From Rhodopirellula baltica (lineage in GTDB: Bacteria; Planctomycetota; Planctomycetia; Pirellulales; Pirellulaceae), in the NCBI GenBank assembly GCA_002901265.1, contig PPHI01000057.1:1-64000 (forward strand): a stretch of DNA of 64,000 nt, written 5' to 3'. The position numbers were made by a program, and so were the translations under genes. Positions 1-9,579 of this stretch are shown here, piece by piece. The stretch's first letter is position 1; each line of letters opens with the position of its first letter. The notes beneath the pieces are model-generated. The model saw nothing but the letters and a program-made list of their open reading frames with translations. It did not search any database and was not told where the DNA came from.

Positions 1-1
1 G

Positions 2-349
2 AAAGGCATTCTGGGGTCAACGGCATCACGCCGTCAGTTTTTAAGCGATCCCGACCACCGAATCCGATTCGTGTACATCCCCAAGCACAGCTCTTGGCTA
101 AATCAGATCGAAATCATCTTCGGCGTGATTGCGAAGCGTGTGATGCGGCACGGGAGCTTCACGAGCCGGAAGGACTTGGCGGACAAACTGCGGAGCTTTA
201 TCGAGTACTACAACCGCACCTACGCCAAGCCTGTGGAGTGGACTTATGACGGAACAGGGAAAAAATCCGAGAGGCTCAAACGCCCACGAACTTGGCGTGA
301 AAAAACGCAATCAACCAAGACTCAGCAGATCCTCGCGCTAGTGGCATAG
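2..349 (+). CDS. IS630-family transposase, C-terminal part (truncated by window edge)
   Basis: The frame is open from the first bases of the window to a TAG at 347-349, so only the C-terminal ~115 residues are present; the GTG at 71 is an internal codon, not the start. The stretch RFVYIPKHSSWLNQIE, followed by an Arg/His-rich helix and EYYNRTYAKPVEWTY, is the characteristic DDE-domain end of IS630/Tc1-type transposases; the final Glu of the DDE triad is probably the one in LNQIE. Seen: the motifs and the open frame. Known: IS630 elements move by cut-and-paste into TA sites. Whether the copy is intact cannot be judged because the 5' part lies outside the window. Confidence 0.85.
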   Translation, partial: KGILGSTASRRQFLSDPDHRIRFVYIPKHSSWLNQIEIIFGVIAKRVMRHGSFTSRKDLADKLRSFIEYYNRTYAKPVEWTYDGTGKKSERLKRPRTWREKTQSTKTQQILALVA

Positions 350-376
350 GAATTAGAATCTGCGGCACTAGCGCGA
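333..376. repeat. 11-bp inverted repeat at the end of the transposase gene
   Basis: TCGCGCTAGTG at 333-343 is the exact reverse complement of CACTAGCGCGA at 366-376, with a 22-bp loop that contains the transposase stop codon. It may be a transcription-stopping hairpin or part of the IS right end. There is no T-run after it, so a classical terminator is not supported. The stretch 377-448 to the next gene shows no further feature. Confidence 0.5.
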
Positions 377-448
377 ACGGCTGATAGGACAACCAGTAGT
401 GGACGAAGCGATGAGTCCCCGCCCCGACAACTACCGAGTTGCAGGTGC

Positions 449-2881
449 TTAAAATTCCGCGAGCGAACGCAACCTGCCTTCGCGATCGAGTTCGTACGGC
501 AACCATACGATCTCTAAATCTTCGACCTTTAGATCCGATTTCCTCGGTGGGATTGATTGGCAGTCCAATTCCAGGTCCATGCAATCGAACTGATCAACCA
601 ATTTGTCGCGTTCCTGCTGGAACTCCTTTTCCAATTCCTGGATGTCCTTTTCGATCAATCGCATTGCCGCCTCGGCCCGCTTGACGTCATCGCGTTGCTG
701 GCTAGCTCGATTGATCCCACGTGCGACGGTCATCACGCCGCCACGCCGGCTTCCCATGAATGCTCCGAGCACCGACGAGGCGACCGTCAACAGGGTTGAA
801 CGCACCGCGGCATCGGATTGACTTGCTTCCCGATCCACTCGCTCTTCGGCGGTGCGAAGCTTTTTTTGCAACGAATCGATCTTTCGGTCAATCTTCTCAC
901 GCAATCGCTCGGTTTGCAGATCTCGCTGCTCACGTAGCAATTGACGGAAATACAAGCGAGCGTCTTTTGGGTCGCTGCCAGCCGGCGCGACACCCTTCAC
1001 TTGCTTGCAGGTGTACACGGACTCGTGGCACTCTCGATAAAGATACTCTTTCAAATCCTTTGTGAGCGACCGCAACGATTTTACATTCAAAAACTCGCTG
1101 GGCAATTCAGCGAATTCAAATCCATCTTCGGGTGACGACTGACATTCATAATCATTTCCCAAGACCTGGCTCAATTCCCACCCTTCGCTCACCCTGCCTT
1201 CACTTCCTTTGAGCACCCGCACTTGGTCCTTCCACTCATCCAGTCCCGACTTGGAATGGACATAGTGCATCGAAGCTCGGCCCAGCAAAGCGGGGGCGTA
1301 GAACCGCTGCGGATCATTCGACGAAGATTGCGATGGAATCAAGAAGCTTTCATGCACGCCGGCTGGTACTACTGGGCGTTGTGATGCTGACGCGAACCGG
1401 CCCAGATTTGCCGCCTGTCGAGTTGAAGTGGAGACTTCGCCGCTAGCGACTTCCGGCGGTTTGCGAATCAAGTCACCAAGTTGACTTTTCGAAAGTGGCC
1501 CAGCCAAAAATGACATCGCCCAGCGCGTTTGAAACGTGACTGGCCCAGAATCATGAACGTTATTCATCAAGAACACCCGATTGCCGAGCGCCGCAAGCGT
1601 CTGCTCGACTTCACCACGATCGAACTCTTGGCCTCCTGTGACCGCAGCGCCTTCCAAGCCTTCGAGCACTCGAGCCTTATCTCGTTCGGTTTGCAACCGC
1701 CCGATCAACCAAGTCCCAATATTGGACATCGCTTTGTAATCGAGGTCGACAGGGTTTTGTGTTGCCAGCGTGATACCCAATCCATATGCGCGAGCTTGTT
1801 TTAGCAAGGTCAACATGGGCGGCTTCGTCGGCGGGTTGGCGACCGGCGGAAAGTATCCGGCGACTTCGTCCATGTAAAACATTGCCCGCAACGAACTGGT
1901 ACCGCCTTGGTTTCTCATCCAGCTCACCAATTCTTGCAGCAAGATTGTGACGAAGAATTCACGTTCACGATCTGTCAGATGGGCGATGGAAAGAATCGAG
2001 ATCTTCGGCTTCCCATCGCTTGTGTAAAGCAATTGATCGATCGAAAGCGAATCGCCTTCCAGCCAAGGCATGAAAGCTGGTGAAGCGAGCAAACTGTTCA
2101 ACCGCAACGCCAACTGCTTGCGGTCCGCCGCTGGCAAAAACGATTCGAGATCCAGGACCCCAACGCGATCAAACGGAGGTGCGTTGATCAAACGAATAAG
2201 TTCAGCGATCTCGACGTCCACGCCCTGTTGCCAGCGATCGATAAGGATCCTTGCGATCAGGATATGCTCAGGCGAACTTAGCGGATCCGCGTTGATTCCG
2301 AGGAGAGCCATCAGTGCGGAAACAATTCCGGTCGCATGTTCTGCGATCGCATCGGAATCATTGACAACGGCGGAGGATGGTGCGTCAAGCGTTTTCAAGA
2401 CGGTAAGTGGCAAACCGCTTTGGCTGCCTGGCGTGTAGACCGCCATTTCGACGGCGTTTCGTAGCGTCGAGATGCGTTCCGGCCTGATCCCCCAAGAAGC
2501 GAGCCCATCACGCCAGCGTTTGGCAACCGATCCAGCGTACTGCTCCAACGTTTGCCCGTGGCGCATTGCTTCGGACGGTTCCAACCAAGGCTTGAAATCA
2601 TCGGGACGCAATTCGGGGAACGTCAAAAGCAAATTCGCGAGATCCCCCTTGGGATCCAAGCAAATCGCTGGTACTCCGTCGATCGCCGCTTCTTCGATCA
2701 ATGACAGACACAAACCGGTTTTACCGCTGCCAGTCATTCCGACGCACAATGCGTGCGTGCACAAATCCTTCGCGTCGTACATCAAGAGTGGGTCGAGCAA
2801 TTTGTTCGCCACGAGGTCATATTGCCGCCCCAAGTAGAACGAGGCGAGCTTTTCGAATTCATCTGGATTTGGTTGAGACAT
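449..2881 (-). CDS. HerA/VirB4-like AAA ATPase with C-terminal coiled coils
   Basis: An 810-residue P-loop ATPase of the HerA/FtsK clade. Walker A is GMTGSGKTG at residues 48-56, followed by the typical ICLDPKGDLANLL segment. Walker B is FYMDEVAGYFPP with D338-E339, and TLATQNPVDLDYKAMSN follows, as in HerA-like and DUF853-type proteins. The C-terminal third has two charged helical stretches (about 645-700 and 735-770) that look like coiled coils, and a small hydrophobic Ala/Gly/Ser stretch lies between them. Family knowledge: such proteins are hexameric DNA-translocating motors, and many stand-alone members have unknown roles. There is no NurA nuclease next to it, so a HerA-NurA repair pair is not supported. 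It is transcribed divergently from the radical SAM gene with only 21 bp between the starts, so both promoters must overlap or lie inside coding sequence. Confidence 0.85.
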   Translation of the reverse strand: MSQPNPDEFEKLASFYLGRQYDLVANKLLDPLLMYDAKDLCTHALCVGMTGSGKTGLCLSLIEEAAIDGVPAICLDPKGDLANLLLTFPELRPDDFKPWLEPSEAMRHGQTLEQYAGSVAKRWRDGLASWGIRPERISTLRNAVEMAVYTPGSQSGLPLTVLKTLDAPSSAVVNDSDAIAEHATGIVSALMALLGINADPLSSPEHILIARILIDRWQQGVDVEIAELIRLINAPPFDRVGVLDLESFLPAADRKQLALRLNSLLASPAFMPWLEGDSLSIDQLLYTSDGKPKISILSIAHLTDREREFFVTILLQELVSWMRNQGGTSSLRAMFYMDEVAGYFPPVANPPTKPPMLTLLKQARAYGLGITLATQNPVDLDYKAMSNIGTWLIGRLQTERDKARVLEGLEGAAVTGGQEFDRGEVEQTLAALGNRVFLMNNVHDSGPVTFQTRWAMSFLAGPLSKSQLGDLIRKPPEVASGEVSTSTRQAANLGRFASASQRPVVPAGVHESFLIPSQSSSNDPQRFYAPALLGRASMHYVHSKSGLDEWKDQVRVLKGSEGRVSEGWELSQVLGNDYECQSSPEDGFEFAELPSEFLNVKSLRSLTKDLKEYLYRECHESVYTCKQVKGVAPAGSDPKDARLYFRQLLREQRDLQTERLREKIDRKIDSLQKKLRTAEERVDREASQSDAAVRSTLLTVASSVLGAFMGSRRGGVMTVARGINRASQQRDDVKRAEAAMRLIEKDIQELEKEFQQERDKLVDQFDCMDLELDCQSIPPRKSDLKVEDLEIVWLPYELDREGRLRSLAEF

Positions 2882-2902
2882 CGATTCGATGATTGAGATG
2901 CG

Positions 2903-3886
2903 ATGACGGAAAAGAAACGTCGATTTGTGGGAACTCTACCGCTGGAAAGTGTTTTCGCGGCCCCGCTAAAATCGACATCGTCCCGACCGAAGCCCCACTG
3001 TAGGTCAGTTGTTCAAGTGCTCGATTATTCACGTCCGATTGATTTCCTGTCCGAACAGGAGCCTTATCGAGACCGAGGGGTCACGAAAGCGATCGATGTG
3101 AACACCGTCTTCTTGACAGCACGTCGTTGCCCGGTCGGTTGCAACATGTGCGATCTTCATCAATTTACACGTGAAGATTCGCCTCCGGTCGGCGCCAGCG
3201 TCGAACAAATCGATTTTGCACTTGATCGCTTACCACCCGCTTCGTGGATCAAGCTTTACAACAGCGGAAACTTCTTTGACGCGGCAAGTCTGCCAACAGC
3301 GGACTACGACGCAATTGCGAACCGATGCAATCGATATGATCGAGTGATCGTCGAGAATCACCCCAGAATCGGTCGTGGCCGACACATCGAATTTTTTGAC
3401 AAACTGGACGCGCGACTTGAGATCGCGGTGGGACTTGAAACCGTCCACCCACGGCTGCTTTCGAAAATTGGTAAGCAGATGACACGTGGTGACTTTGATC
3501 GATACGCAAAATGGATGTCACAGCACGGTATTGATCTAAGAGTGTTTCTGATTGTCGGCGCCCCAGACATGAGCATTTCGGATGCAATTCGCTGGGCGCT
3601 TCTATCAGCTCGACATGCTGCGCGACAGGGCGCCAGACACATTAGTTTGATTCCCGCACGACAAGGTGCGGGCTGGGGAAATGCTTCAATTAGTTTGCCA
3701 CACCTGAGTCTTAGCATCCTCAGTGAACTATTCGAACAGGCACTCGAGATTTCTGACCGAAGTTGTATTTCAATTGATTTATGGGAGTTCAAGGAAGAGG
3801 AGTTACTCCCCGATGATCAAAATCGGTTACGCTGGTTGTCAGAGGCAATCCTGAAACAAAGGACGATCATGCAAGATGCGGTATGA
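2903..3886 (+). CDS. Radical SAM protein
   Basis: A 327-residue protein with an intact CX3CX2C cluster motif (C76, C80, C83 in CPVGCNMC), which binds the [4Fe-4S] cluster that cleaves S-adenosylmethionine. Downstream segments such as KLYNSGNFFD, EVAVGLETVHP-like text (IAVGLETVHPRLLSKI) and FLIVGAPDMS fit the beta strands of a radical SAM TIM barrel. There is no extra C-terminal Cys cluster, so a SPASM or auxiliary-cluster enzyme is unlikely. The substrate is unknown. The stop overlaps the start of the FAD oxidoreductase by 11 nt, so the two are translationally coupled and probably act on one substrate. Confidence 0.85.
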   Translation: MTEKKRRFVGTLPLESVFAAPLKSTSSRPKPHCRSVVQVLDYSRPIDFLSEQEPYRDRGVTKAIDVNTVFLTARRCPVGCNMCDLHQFTREDSPPVGASVEQIDFALDRLPPASWIKLYNSGNFFDAASLPTADYDAIANRCNRYDRVIVENHPRIGRGRHIEFFDKLDARLEIAVGLETVHPRLLSKIGKQMTRGDFDRYAKWMSQHGIDLRVFLIVGAPDMSISDAIRWALLSARHAARQGARHISLIPARQGAGWGNASISLPHLSLSILSELFEQALEISDRSCISIDLWEFKEEELLPDDQNRLRWLSEAILKQRTIMQDAV

Positions 3887-5363
3887 TGTCATCATCATTG
3901 GTTCTGGCTTCAGCGGTTCAATTCTTGCACGAATCCTAGCCAGCCGTGGACTGTCGATTTTGTTGATCGACCGTGCACGCCACCCCCGGTTTGTGATAGG
4001 CGAATCGTCAACGCCGATTGCCGATCTACTGCTTCGACGAATCGGTCTACAATATGGTTTCGACGATCTCGTCTCCATGTCGACTTACGACGGATGGCAA
4101 CAGCGATTTCCTAAGTTGGCTTGTGGCTTAAAACGCGGGTTCAGCTATTTTGACCATCGCCCAGTCAATACGACTCGTCGCGAGTCAGTGTTGGGCGAAC
4201 GCAGTCTTTTGGTTGCGGCAAGTCCAAGTGACGAATCGAGCGATACACACTGGTACCGAAAAGATGTTGACATGTATCACTTCGGCATGGCAGCTGAAGC
4301 GGGTGTGGATTGCTTGGAATCCGTCCAAGTCATTGATTTCCATTCTGAAGACACGAACGGGCCGGCGACTGTCACGCTGAATAATGGGACCAAGGCGACC
4401 GGCGAATTCGTCGTTGATGCCAGTGGTGCTGGCACGGTCACGGCGCGATTCGCGAAGCAATCTGCAATAACGGAACAACTTACAACACGTACCTGCGCGA
4501 CCTTCGCGCACTATGACAACGTCCAACCTTTCACAACTGAATTCAACTCGATTCATAGCGACCAGCGTGCCAGCGTCCCTTTCGATTCTGACAACGCCGC
4601 CCAGCATCATTTGATCGATGGCGGTTGGGTCTGGATGCTGCGGATGAATAACGGCATCACGAGCGTCGGCGTCACACTATCCGCCGGTTTAACGCATGAA
4701 TCAGAGCAAGAGGCTCGCCGCAAGTGCTATGAGCTGTTGGACCAAAGGCTCGATGCCTATCCGAGTCTTCACCATATCTTGAAGTACGCTCAACGCGTCG
4801 AACCCTGCGACGATATGATTTGCCTGCCGCGACTGCAGCGACTCTACGATCCAGTCATCAGCCAGAATTGTGTCATGACTCCAACGACCGCTGCGATGAT
4901 CGACCCGCTGCACAGCACCGGAATCGCGCACGCTTTGTCGGGAGTTCACCGGATCGCCGAACTGATACTCGGCCAAAAAGCTCACGACGCCGAATCATTG
5001 GAGCAGTACCGATCGAGTGTCGTCGAAGAAGCAAAGCTGATTGATCAACTGGTCAATATCGCATATGGATCGATGCGTTCTTTCAGGCGTTTTACGGCGG
5101 CAACGATGATTTATTTTGCCGCGGCAATTAATTGCGAGGAAGCGATCATTGACGGCGAAGTACCAGACTATCTTTGGATGTGTGGAGACACCGAATTCCG
5201 CAATGTCGTCAATCAATGCCAATCGTTGCTCTTCGGCGACCAACCGGATGATGTCGTGATCGATTCGATTCGCAGTCTGATCCAGCCATTCAATCATGTT
5301 GGCCTGATGGACGATACGCTGCATAACCGCTACGCATACACAGCGACGAAAACCTCTCTGTAA
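3876..5363 (+). CDS. FAD-dependent oxidoreductase, flavin-halogenase-like
   Basis: A 495-residue flavoprotein. The Rossmann dinucleotide motif GSGFSG is at residues 9-14, followed by LLIDR. GESSTPIADLLLRRIG matches the conserved GES segment of tryptophan-halogenase/geranylgeranyl-reductase-type enzymes, and DPLHSTGIAHAL fits the second FAD-contacting motif. The halogenase signature WxWxIP is here WVWMLR, so halogenation is doubtful and a monooxygenase or dehydrogenase role is more likely. It overlaps the radical SAM gene by 11 nt and is 21 nt ahead of a D-2-hydroxyacid dehydrogenase. The three form a tight operon of unknown pathway. Confidence 0.85.
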   Translation: MRYDVIIIGSGFSGSILARILASRGLSILLIDRARHPRFVIGESSTPIADLLLRRIGLQYGFDDLVSMSTYDGWQQRFPKLACGLKRGFSYFDHRPVNTTRRESVLGERSLLVAASPSDESSDTHWYRKDVDMYHFGMAAEAGVDCLESVQVIDFHSEDTNGPATVTLNNGTKATGEFVVDASGAGTVTARFAKQSAITEQLTTRTCATFAHYDNVQPFTTEFNSIHSDQRASVPFDSDNAAQHHLIDGGWVWMLRMNNGITSVGVTLSAGLTHESEQEARRKCYELLDQRLDAYPSLHHILKYAQRVEPCDDMICLPRLQRLYDPVISQNCVMTPTTAAMIDPLHSTGIAHALSGVHRIAELILGQKAHDAESLEQYRSSVVEEAKLIDQLVNIAYGSMRSFRRFTAATMIYFAAAINCEEAIIDGEVPDYLWMCGDTEFRNVVNQCQSLLFGDQPDDVVIDSIRSLIQPFNHVGLMDDTLHNRYAYTATKTSL

Positions 5364-5384
5364 TCGATCAGCTAACTTTTCAAA

Positions 5385-6347
5385 ATGACGCGCCCCAAGA
5401 TATTCCTCACCCGTCGATTGCCTCCTCAAACAATGGAGACACTTCACGAGCAAGCCGAACTCAAACACTTCGACCTCGATCGTGACTTATCACGATCCGA
5501 ACTAATGCGTGGTGTTGCCGACGTCGATGGCCTGCTGTGCTTGCTGACCGATCGCGTCGATGGCGAAGTCATGGACGCGGCGCCACAGCTAAAAGTTGTC
5601 TCGAACTACGCTGTTGGCTTCAACAATATTGAGGTAGACGCCGCTAGCCAGCGTGGAATCGTTGTGACCAACACTCCAGGTGTGCTGACCGACTGCACCG
5701 CAGACATGGCGTGGGCTTTGTTGATGGCCGCATCTCGACGCGTGATCGAAGGAGATCAGTTGGTTCGGAGCGGCAACTGGACCGGATGGGAACCCCTTCA
5801 GTTGCTGGGACAAGAGGTGACTGGCGCAACCATCGGCTTTGTCGGCATGGGTCGCATTGCCAAAGCGACTGCGAAACGAGCGAGGGCGTTTGACATGCGT
5901 CTGCTCTACTGGAACCGGACCAGACTCGCCCCACTCGAAGAACAGCAACTCGGTCTGGAGTACGTCGATTTCGATAAGCTATTCGGCGAATGCGATTTCG
6001 TTTCAGTTCATGTCGCCTTGTGCAACGCGACACATCATTTGATTGGCGCACGACAGTTCGAATCGATGAAACCAAACGCCATCTTGATCAACACCGCTCG
6101 TGGCCCGGTCGTCGACGAATCGGCGCTTCTTTGGGCGTTGACGCAGGGGCAGATCGGAGGGGCGGGTCTGGATGTTTTTGAGAACGAACCGGACCTGGAA
6201 TCCGAACTGCGAGCGATGAAAAACGTCGTCTTGGCCCCGCACCTGGGAAGCGCGACGATTTCCACACGCGAACGGATGGGCTCGATTGCTGTACAAAACT
6301 GTCTCGCTGTTTGCCGGGGGGAAAACGCCACGTGTCGCGTCAACTGA
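5385..6347 (+). CDS. D-2-hydroxyacid dehydrogenase (glyoxylate/hydroxypyruvate reductase type)
   Basis: A 320-residue NAD(P)-dependent enzyme that interconverts 2-oxo acids and D-2-hydroxy acids in the cytoplasm. Visible features: the N-terminal substrate half, the NAD-binding VGMGRIA loop with LLYWNRTR, and the catalytic R-E-H set R239 (NTARGPVVDE), E268 (DVFENEP) and H286 (LAPHLGSAT). The Arg-Thr-Arg after strand 2 suggests NADP rather than NAD preference, which is an inference. The length is typical of GhrB/GyaR. It sits 21 nt after the FAD oxidoreductase and is likely co-transcribed. The substrate cannot be named from sequence. Confidence 0.9.
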   Translation: MTRPKIFLTRRLPPQTMETLHEQAELKHFDLDRDLSRSELMRGVADVDGLLCLLTDRVDGEVMDAAPQLKVVSNYAVGFNNIEVDAASQRGIVVTNTPGVLTDCTADMAWALLMAASRRVIEGDQLVRSGNWTGWEPLQLLGQEVTGATIGFVGMGRIAKATAKRARAFDMRLLYWNRTRLAPLEEQQLGLEYVDFDKLFGECDFVSVHVALCNATHHLIGARQFESMKPNAILINTARGPVVDESALLWALTQGQIGGAGLDVFENEPDLESELRAMKNVVLAPHLGSATISTRERMGSIAVQNCLAVCRGENATCRVN

Positions 6348-6581
6348 TTTTTGCTGGCTGTGATCGATAACCGTGCTGGGGGGGCTGATCGATACGAGCG
6401 ACATTACCGATGCAAGCAACCTGCGGCGAAGCCGACATTTCGTTGACCATGGCTGTCCCGACGACTACGATGCAACCAGTAGGTAGTAGCTGACCGAAAC
6501 GGATGACGGATCGTTCGGCGCCTGCCACTCGCGAGGACTCCCGATCGGTCTCGCCCTTTTCTTCCAAGCCAATTGTGTTCG

Positions 6582-9575
6582 ATGGAAAACGAACCACCAC
6601 CAAGCGACGACGACACCATTATCCGTCGCGGAAATGGTTCTCAAGGTGGCTCACAACGCAGTGCAGCTCGCGAGAACTCAGGTTCTGCTGCGCCACAGGG
6701 TAGCTCCGTCCATCGATCCTCGAACCGACAACTCGGACGGAACGACAGCGAAAGTCGACGCATTGGTTCGGACATGTCGGCAACGTCAGACGACATTTTG
6801 CGTACCAGCGATGGTGTCCTGGTCGATGGCCTCGACGAAGCGAAGACCATTATCCGCCAAATTCAACGGCCACAGCAAGGCGAGCGGTCGGGGCGGACAC
6901 CAGCCGAAATCGCAAAAGTTCTGGTCGGACAACAACTGAACCAGTATTACCTCGATGCATTGATCGGCGGCGGCGGGATGGGCGCGGTCTTTCGTGCTCA
7001 CGACCAACGCTTGGATCGGATCGTCGCACTCAAAGTCATCCCGTTTGTCGGCAACGATCCAGAACTTCAACGCCGATTTCGCAACGAGGCGCAAAACGCA
7101 GCGAAACTCGACCACCCACGGATCGCGCGGGTTTTCGATGCGGGTGATTACGACGATTGGCACTACATCGTCTTTGAATACATTCACGGCATCAACCTAC
7201 GCGACCTCGTTCAAGATCGCGGCGTCCTATCACTTGACGATGCCGTGCTGTACACATCTCAAGTCACTCGGGCGCTCGATCATGCCGCCCAGCGTGGAAT
7301 CGTCCACCGCGACATCAAACCGTCTAACTTGCTTGTCTCAGAAGACGGATCAGTCAAGCTTGTCGACATGGGACTCGCGCGAAGCGACAACCTTGAGTTG
7401 AGCGAAGACATGACTGCCAGTGGCGTGACACTCGGCACGTTCGACTACATCTCACCGGAACAAGCTCTCGACCCGCGTGACGCTGATATTCGAAGCGACC
7501 TGTATTCGCTCGGCTGCACGTTCTATTTCATGTTGACTGGCGAACCGCCTTACACAGGCGGAACGATGTTGCAAAAGCTGATCAGCCATGGCAACGCTCC
7601 GCTGCCGGATCCCCGGCAACAACGTCCTGATCTTCCAGAAGAAGTCGTCGCCGTCATGCATCGCATGATGGCCAAGGATCCAAAGGCACGCTACCAAACC
7701 GCAAGCGACCTGCTAGCCGATCTGAGCGAACTGGCATATCGATTTGATTTGCATCGTGCCCGGTCTGGCGTCGGTGTTGCAATTCCAACGGCAAATGACG
7801 GATTGCAGCGACTTCAATTCCATCTGCCATGGATGCTGGCGTTGCTATTGGTCTTGATGGTCGCCGGTTACCTGGAACTTCAGTCCGCAGCCCCACGAGA
7901 CGCCTTGCTCATCGAACGCCCACCAGGCCTGCTGCGAGGCGCCTCTCGATCAAACGGCGGTTCGCCCGTAGACGCCTTGCCCGATGCCACCGGACTGCGG
8001 AGTGACCTACTGGAACCGTCGCCGACAAGCGATCAAATTGAATCGATGATCGACTCCGAGACAACGGAGACTCCCAGTGATGCCAATGCCTCCGATCAGG
8101 GACGAGAACCAATCGTTGACGCGGATCTCCTCTCCGAAGCAGCAGCCCGACCTCCACGTTTCACGGGCAAGCTTCCTTTCCCAAACGAGATCGTTGGCGG
8201 CCCAATCACCGCACCGACAAGCCCATTGCCCAGCGTCACAGGCACGCCTTCGTCAACCGCATCGACGACTGGTGAAATGACGCGAGCCGAACGCGCGGTA
8301 GAAGATCCAAAGAACAGCACCGCGATTTCAAAGATCAGTCCTCAGACATCGGCTAAAAGCACGTCGACGGCGAAGGAGTCCTCTTTGGCACTCCCTGCCC
8401 CGACAGTCATCCGAGTCGTGCCGCCAAGCTTGCTGGCACTGGCAATTCCGGTCGATGGGATTGACCGCGACACCGATGGCGCGGCGCTGTGCCCGACACT
8501 CGACGACGCTTTGAAACTTGCCGATCAATTTAAGGTCGACCGCATCCAACTTGCGACACCGCGATTGGTCACCGGAAAGGTCACCATCCCGCGCGATAAC
8601 CTCGTGATCGAATCAACCCTCGACCGCACCACAATTCGCATGGTTTCGACCGATACACTGGCGATCGGTCGAAGCGAAATGATTGTGATTGGAGACCACC
8701 GGACCCAATTCAAAAATATCGATTTCCACTGGGAGCTAGCCCAAGAACAAGTCGATGGCGGCGCGATGTTTGTCGTCAATGACAATCGGTTGACCGAGTT
8801 TGAAAATTGCTCGTTCACGCTGGTCAACAAAGCGATTCACGACGGTGTCTGTTTCTTCCAAGTAAAAACGCCCACGCCAGCGGCGATTGCTCCGCTCGCC
8901 ACCGATAGCGTTGACGGCACCTTGCCGCTGGTGGCGTTCGTGTTCGACAACACGATCGTTCGCGGGGAAGCAGACTTTATCAAAATGGATCGAGCGGCAG
9001 CGTTGCAATTGGTTTGGAACAATGGGCTATTAGCGATCAGTGGTCGAATGATCGACACCGCTGGCGCCGTCGTGCCTCCGAATTCTTTGATCTCCAGCTC
9101 AATCCAACTTTCTTTTTCCAATATCACCGCTGAAATACCTCGCGGGCTATTACGAATGCGGTTGGGCCCGAACGGAGAGTATCCCGTCGCGATCGAACGT
9201 GAAGCCAACCAATGCGTCTTTTTGGTTGACGAAGGACAACCGCACTTCGAAATCATTGGCGTACCGTCACTCGCCAACGAGCAGAATCTGCTGCGGTTGC
9301 GTGGAGAAGACAACGTCTATGTTGGTGCGCCGACCCTGACCGACCCGATCCTCTACATCGCTGATGTCGGCGGAAACACCGCCATGTACTTGATGTCGGA
9401 GCTACCCGCGGGCAATTTGCCTTGGATCAGCGAAACCGGCCCGCGATGGTCAGTTCGCTGGTCAAACGTACGTCCGACGACACAAACGTTTCACCGGCTC
9501 ACACCGGCAAGCTATCGCCAAGACGGCGCGATCTTCTTTGGGTTCCGAGAACTCGACCTGCCGAACGTTCCCTAA
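6582..9575 (+). CDS. Membrane serine/threonine protein kinase (Hanks type) with large extracytoplasmic domain
   Basis: About 997 residues from the ATG at 6582; an upstream TTG at 6573 would add three. After a Ser/Arg-rich N-terminus comes the kinase domain (about 120-395): glycine loop IGGGGMGAVF, ATP-binding K151, catalytic HRDIKPSN with D244, and DMG (D262) instead of DFG. One membrane helix lies at about 415-435 (WMLALLLVLMVAGYL). A Ser/Thr/Pro-rich linker follows, then a ~380-residue C-terminal domain with repeated short beta-strand text (KVTIPRDNLVIES, FENCSFTLV) resembling a parallel beta-helix. Such kinases are very numerous in planctomycetes. The extracytoplasmic part may sense a ligand. 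It ends 4 nt from the convergent HlyD gene. Confidence 0.92.
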   Translation: MENEPPPSDDDTIIRRGNGSQGGSQRSAARENSGSAAPQGSSVHRSSNRQLGRNDSESRRIGSDMSATSDDILRTSDGVLVDGLDEAKTIIRQIQRPQQGERSGRTPAEIAKVLVGQQLNQYYLDALIGGGGMGAVFRAHDQRLDRIVALKVIPFVGNDPELQRRFRNEAQNAAKLDHPRIARVFDAGDYDDWHYIVFEYIHGINLRDLVQDRGVLSLDDAVLYTSQVTRALDHAAQRGIVHRDIKPSNLLVSEDGSVKLVDMGLARSDNLELSEDMTASGVTLGTFDYISPEQALDPRDADIRSDLYSLGCTFYFMLTGEPPYTGGTMLQKLISHGNAPLPDPRQQRPDLPEEVVAVMHRMMAKDPKARYQTASDLLADLSELAYRFDLHRARSGVGVAIPTANDGLQRLQFHLPWMLALLLVLMVAGYLELQSAAPRDALLIERPPGLLRGASRSNGGSPVDALPDATGLRSDLLEPSPTSDQIESMIDSETTETPSDANASDQGREPIVDADLLSEAAARPPRFTGKLPFPNEIVGGPITAPTSPLPSVTGTPSSTASTTGEMTRAERAVEDPKNSTAISKISPQTSAKSTSTAKESSLALPAPTVIRVVPPSLLALAIPVDGIDRDTDGAALCPTLDDALKLADQFKVDRIQLATPRLVTGKVTIPRDNLVIESTLDRTTIRMVSTDTLAIGRSEMIVIGDHRTQFKNIDFHWELAQEQVDGGAMFVVNDNRLTEFENCSFTLVNKAIHDGVCFFQVKTPTPAAIAPLATDSVDGTLPLVAFVFDNTIVRGEADFIKMDRAAALQLVWNNGLLAISGRMIDTAGAVVPPNSLISSSIQLSFSNITAEIPRGLLRMRLGPNGEYPVAIEREANQCVFLVDEGQPHFEIIGVPSLANEQNLLRLRGEDNVYVGAPTLTDPILYIADVGGNTAMYLMSELPAGNLPWISETGPRWSVRWSNVRPTTQTFHRLTPASYRQDGAIFFGFRELDLPNVP

Positions 9576-9579
9576 CGTT

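Noticed and set aside
395-425. Hammerhead-ribozyme-like letters (GAAGCGATGAGTCC with GGAC) after the transposase gene
   Set aside because: The conserved core pieces are in the wrong order, only a 4-bp stem forms, and no complete three-stem fold can be drawn.
449-2881. HerA-NurA or phage-defence assignment for the ATPase
   Set aside because: No nuclease, SIR2 or other partner gene lies beside it; the neighbours are metabolic.
3876-5363. Calling the flavoprotein a tryptophan halogenase
   Set aside because: The WxWxIP signature is changed to WVWMLR; only the general FAD-binding features are supported.
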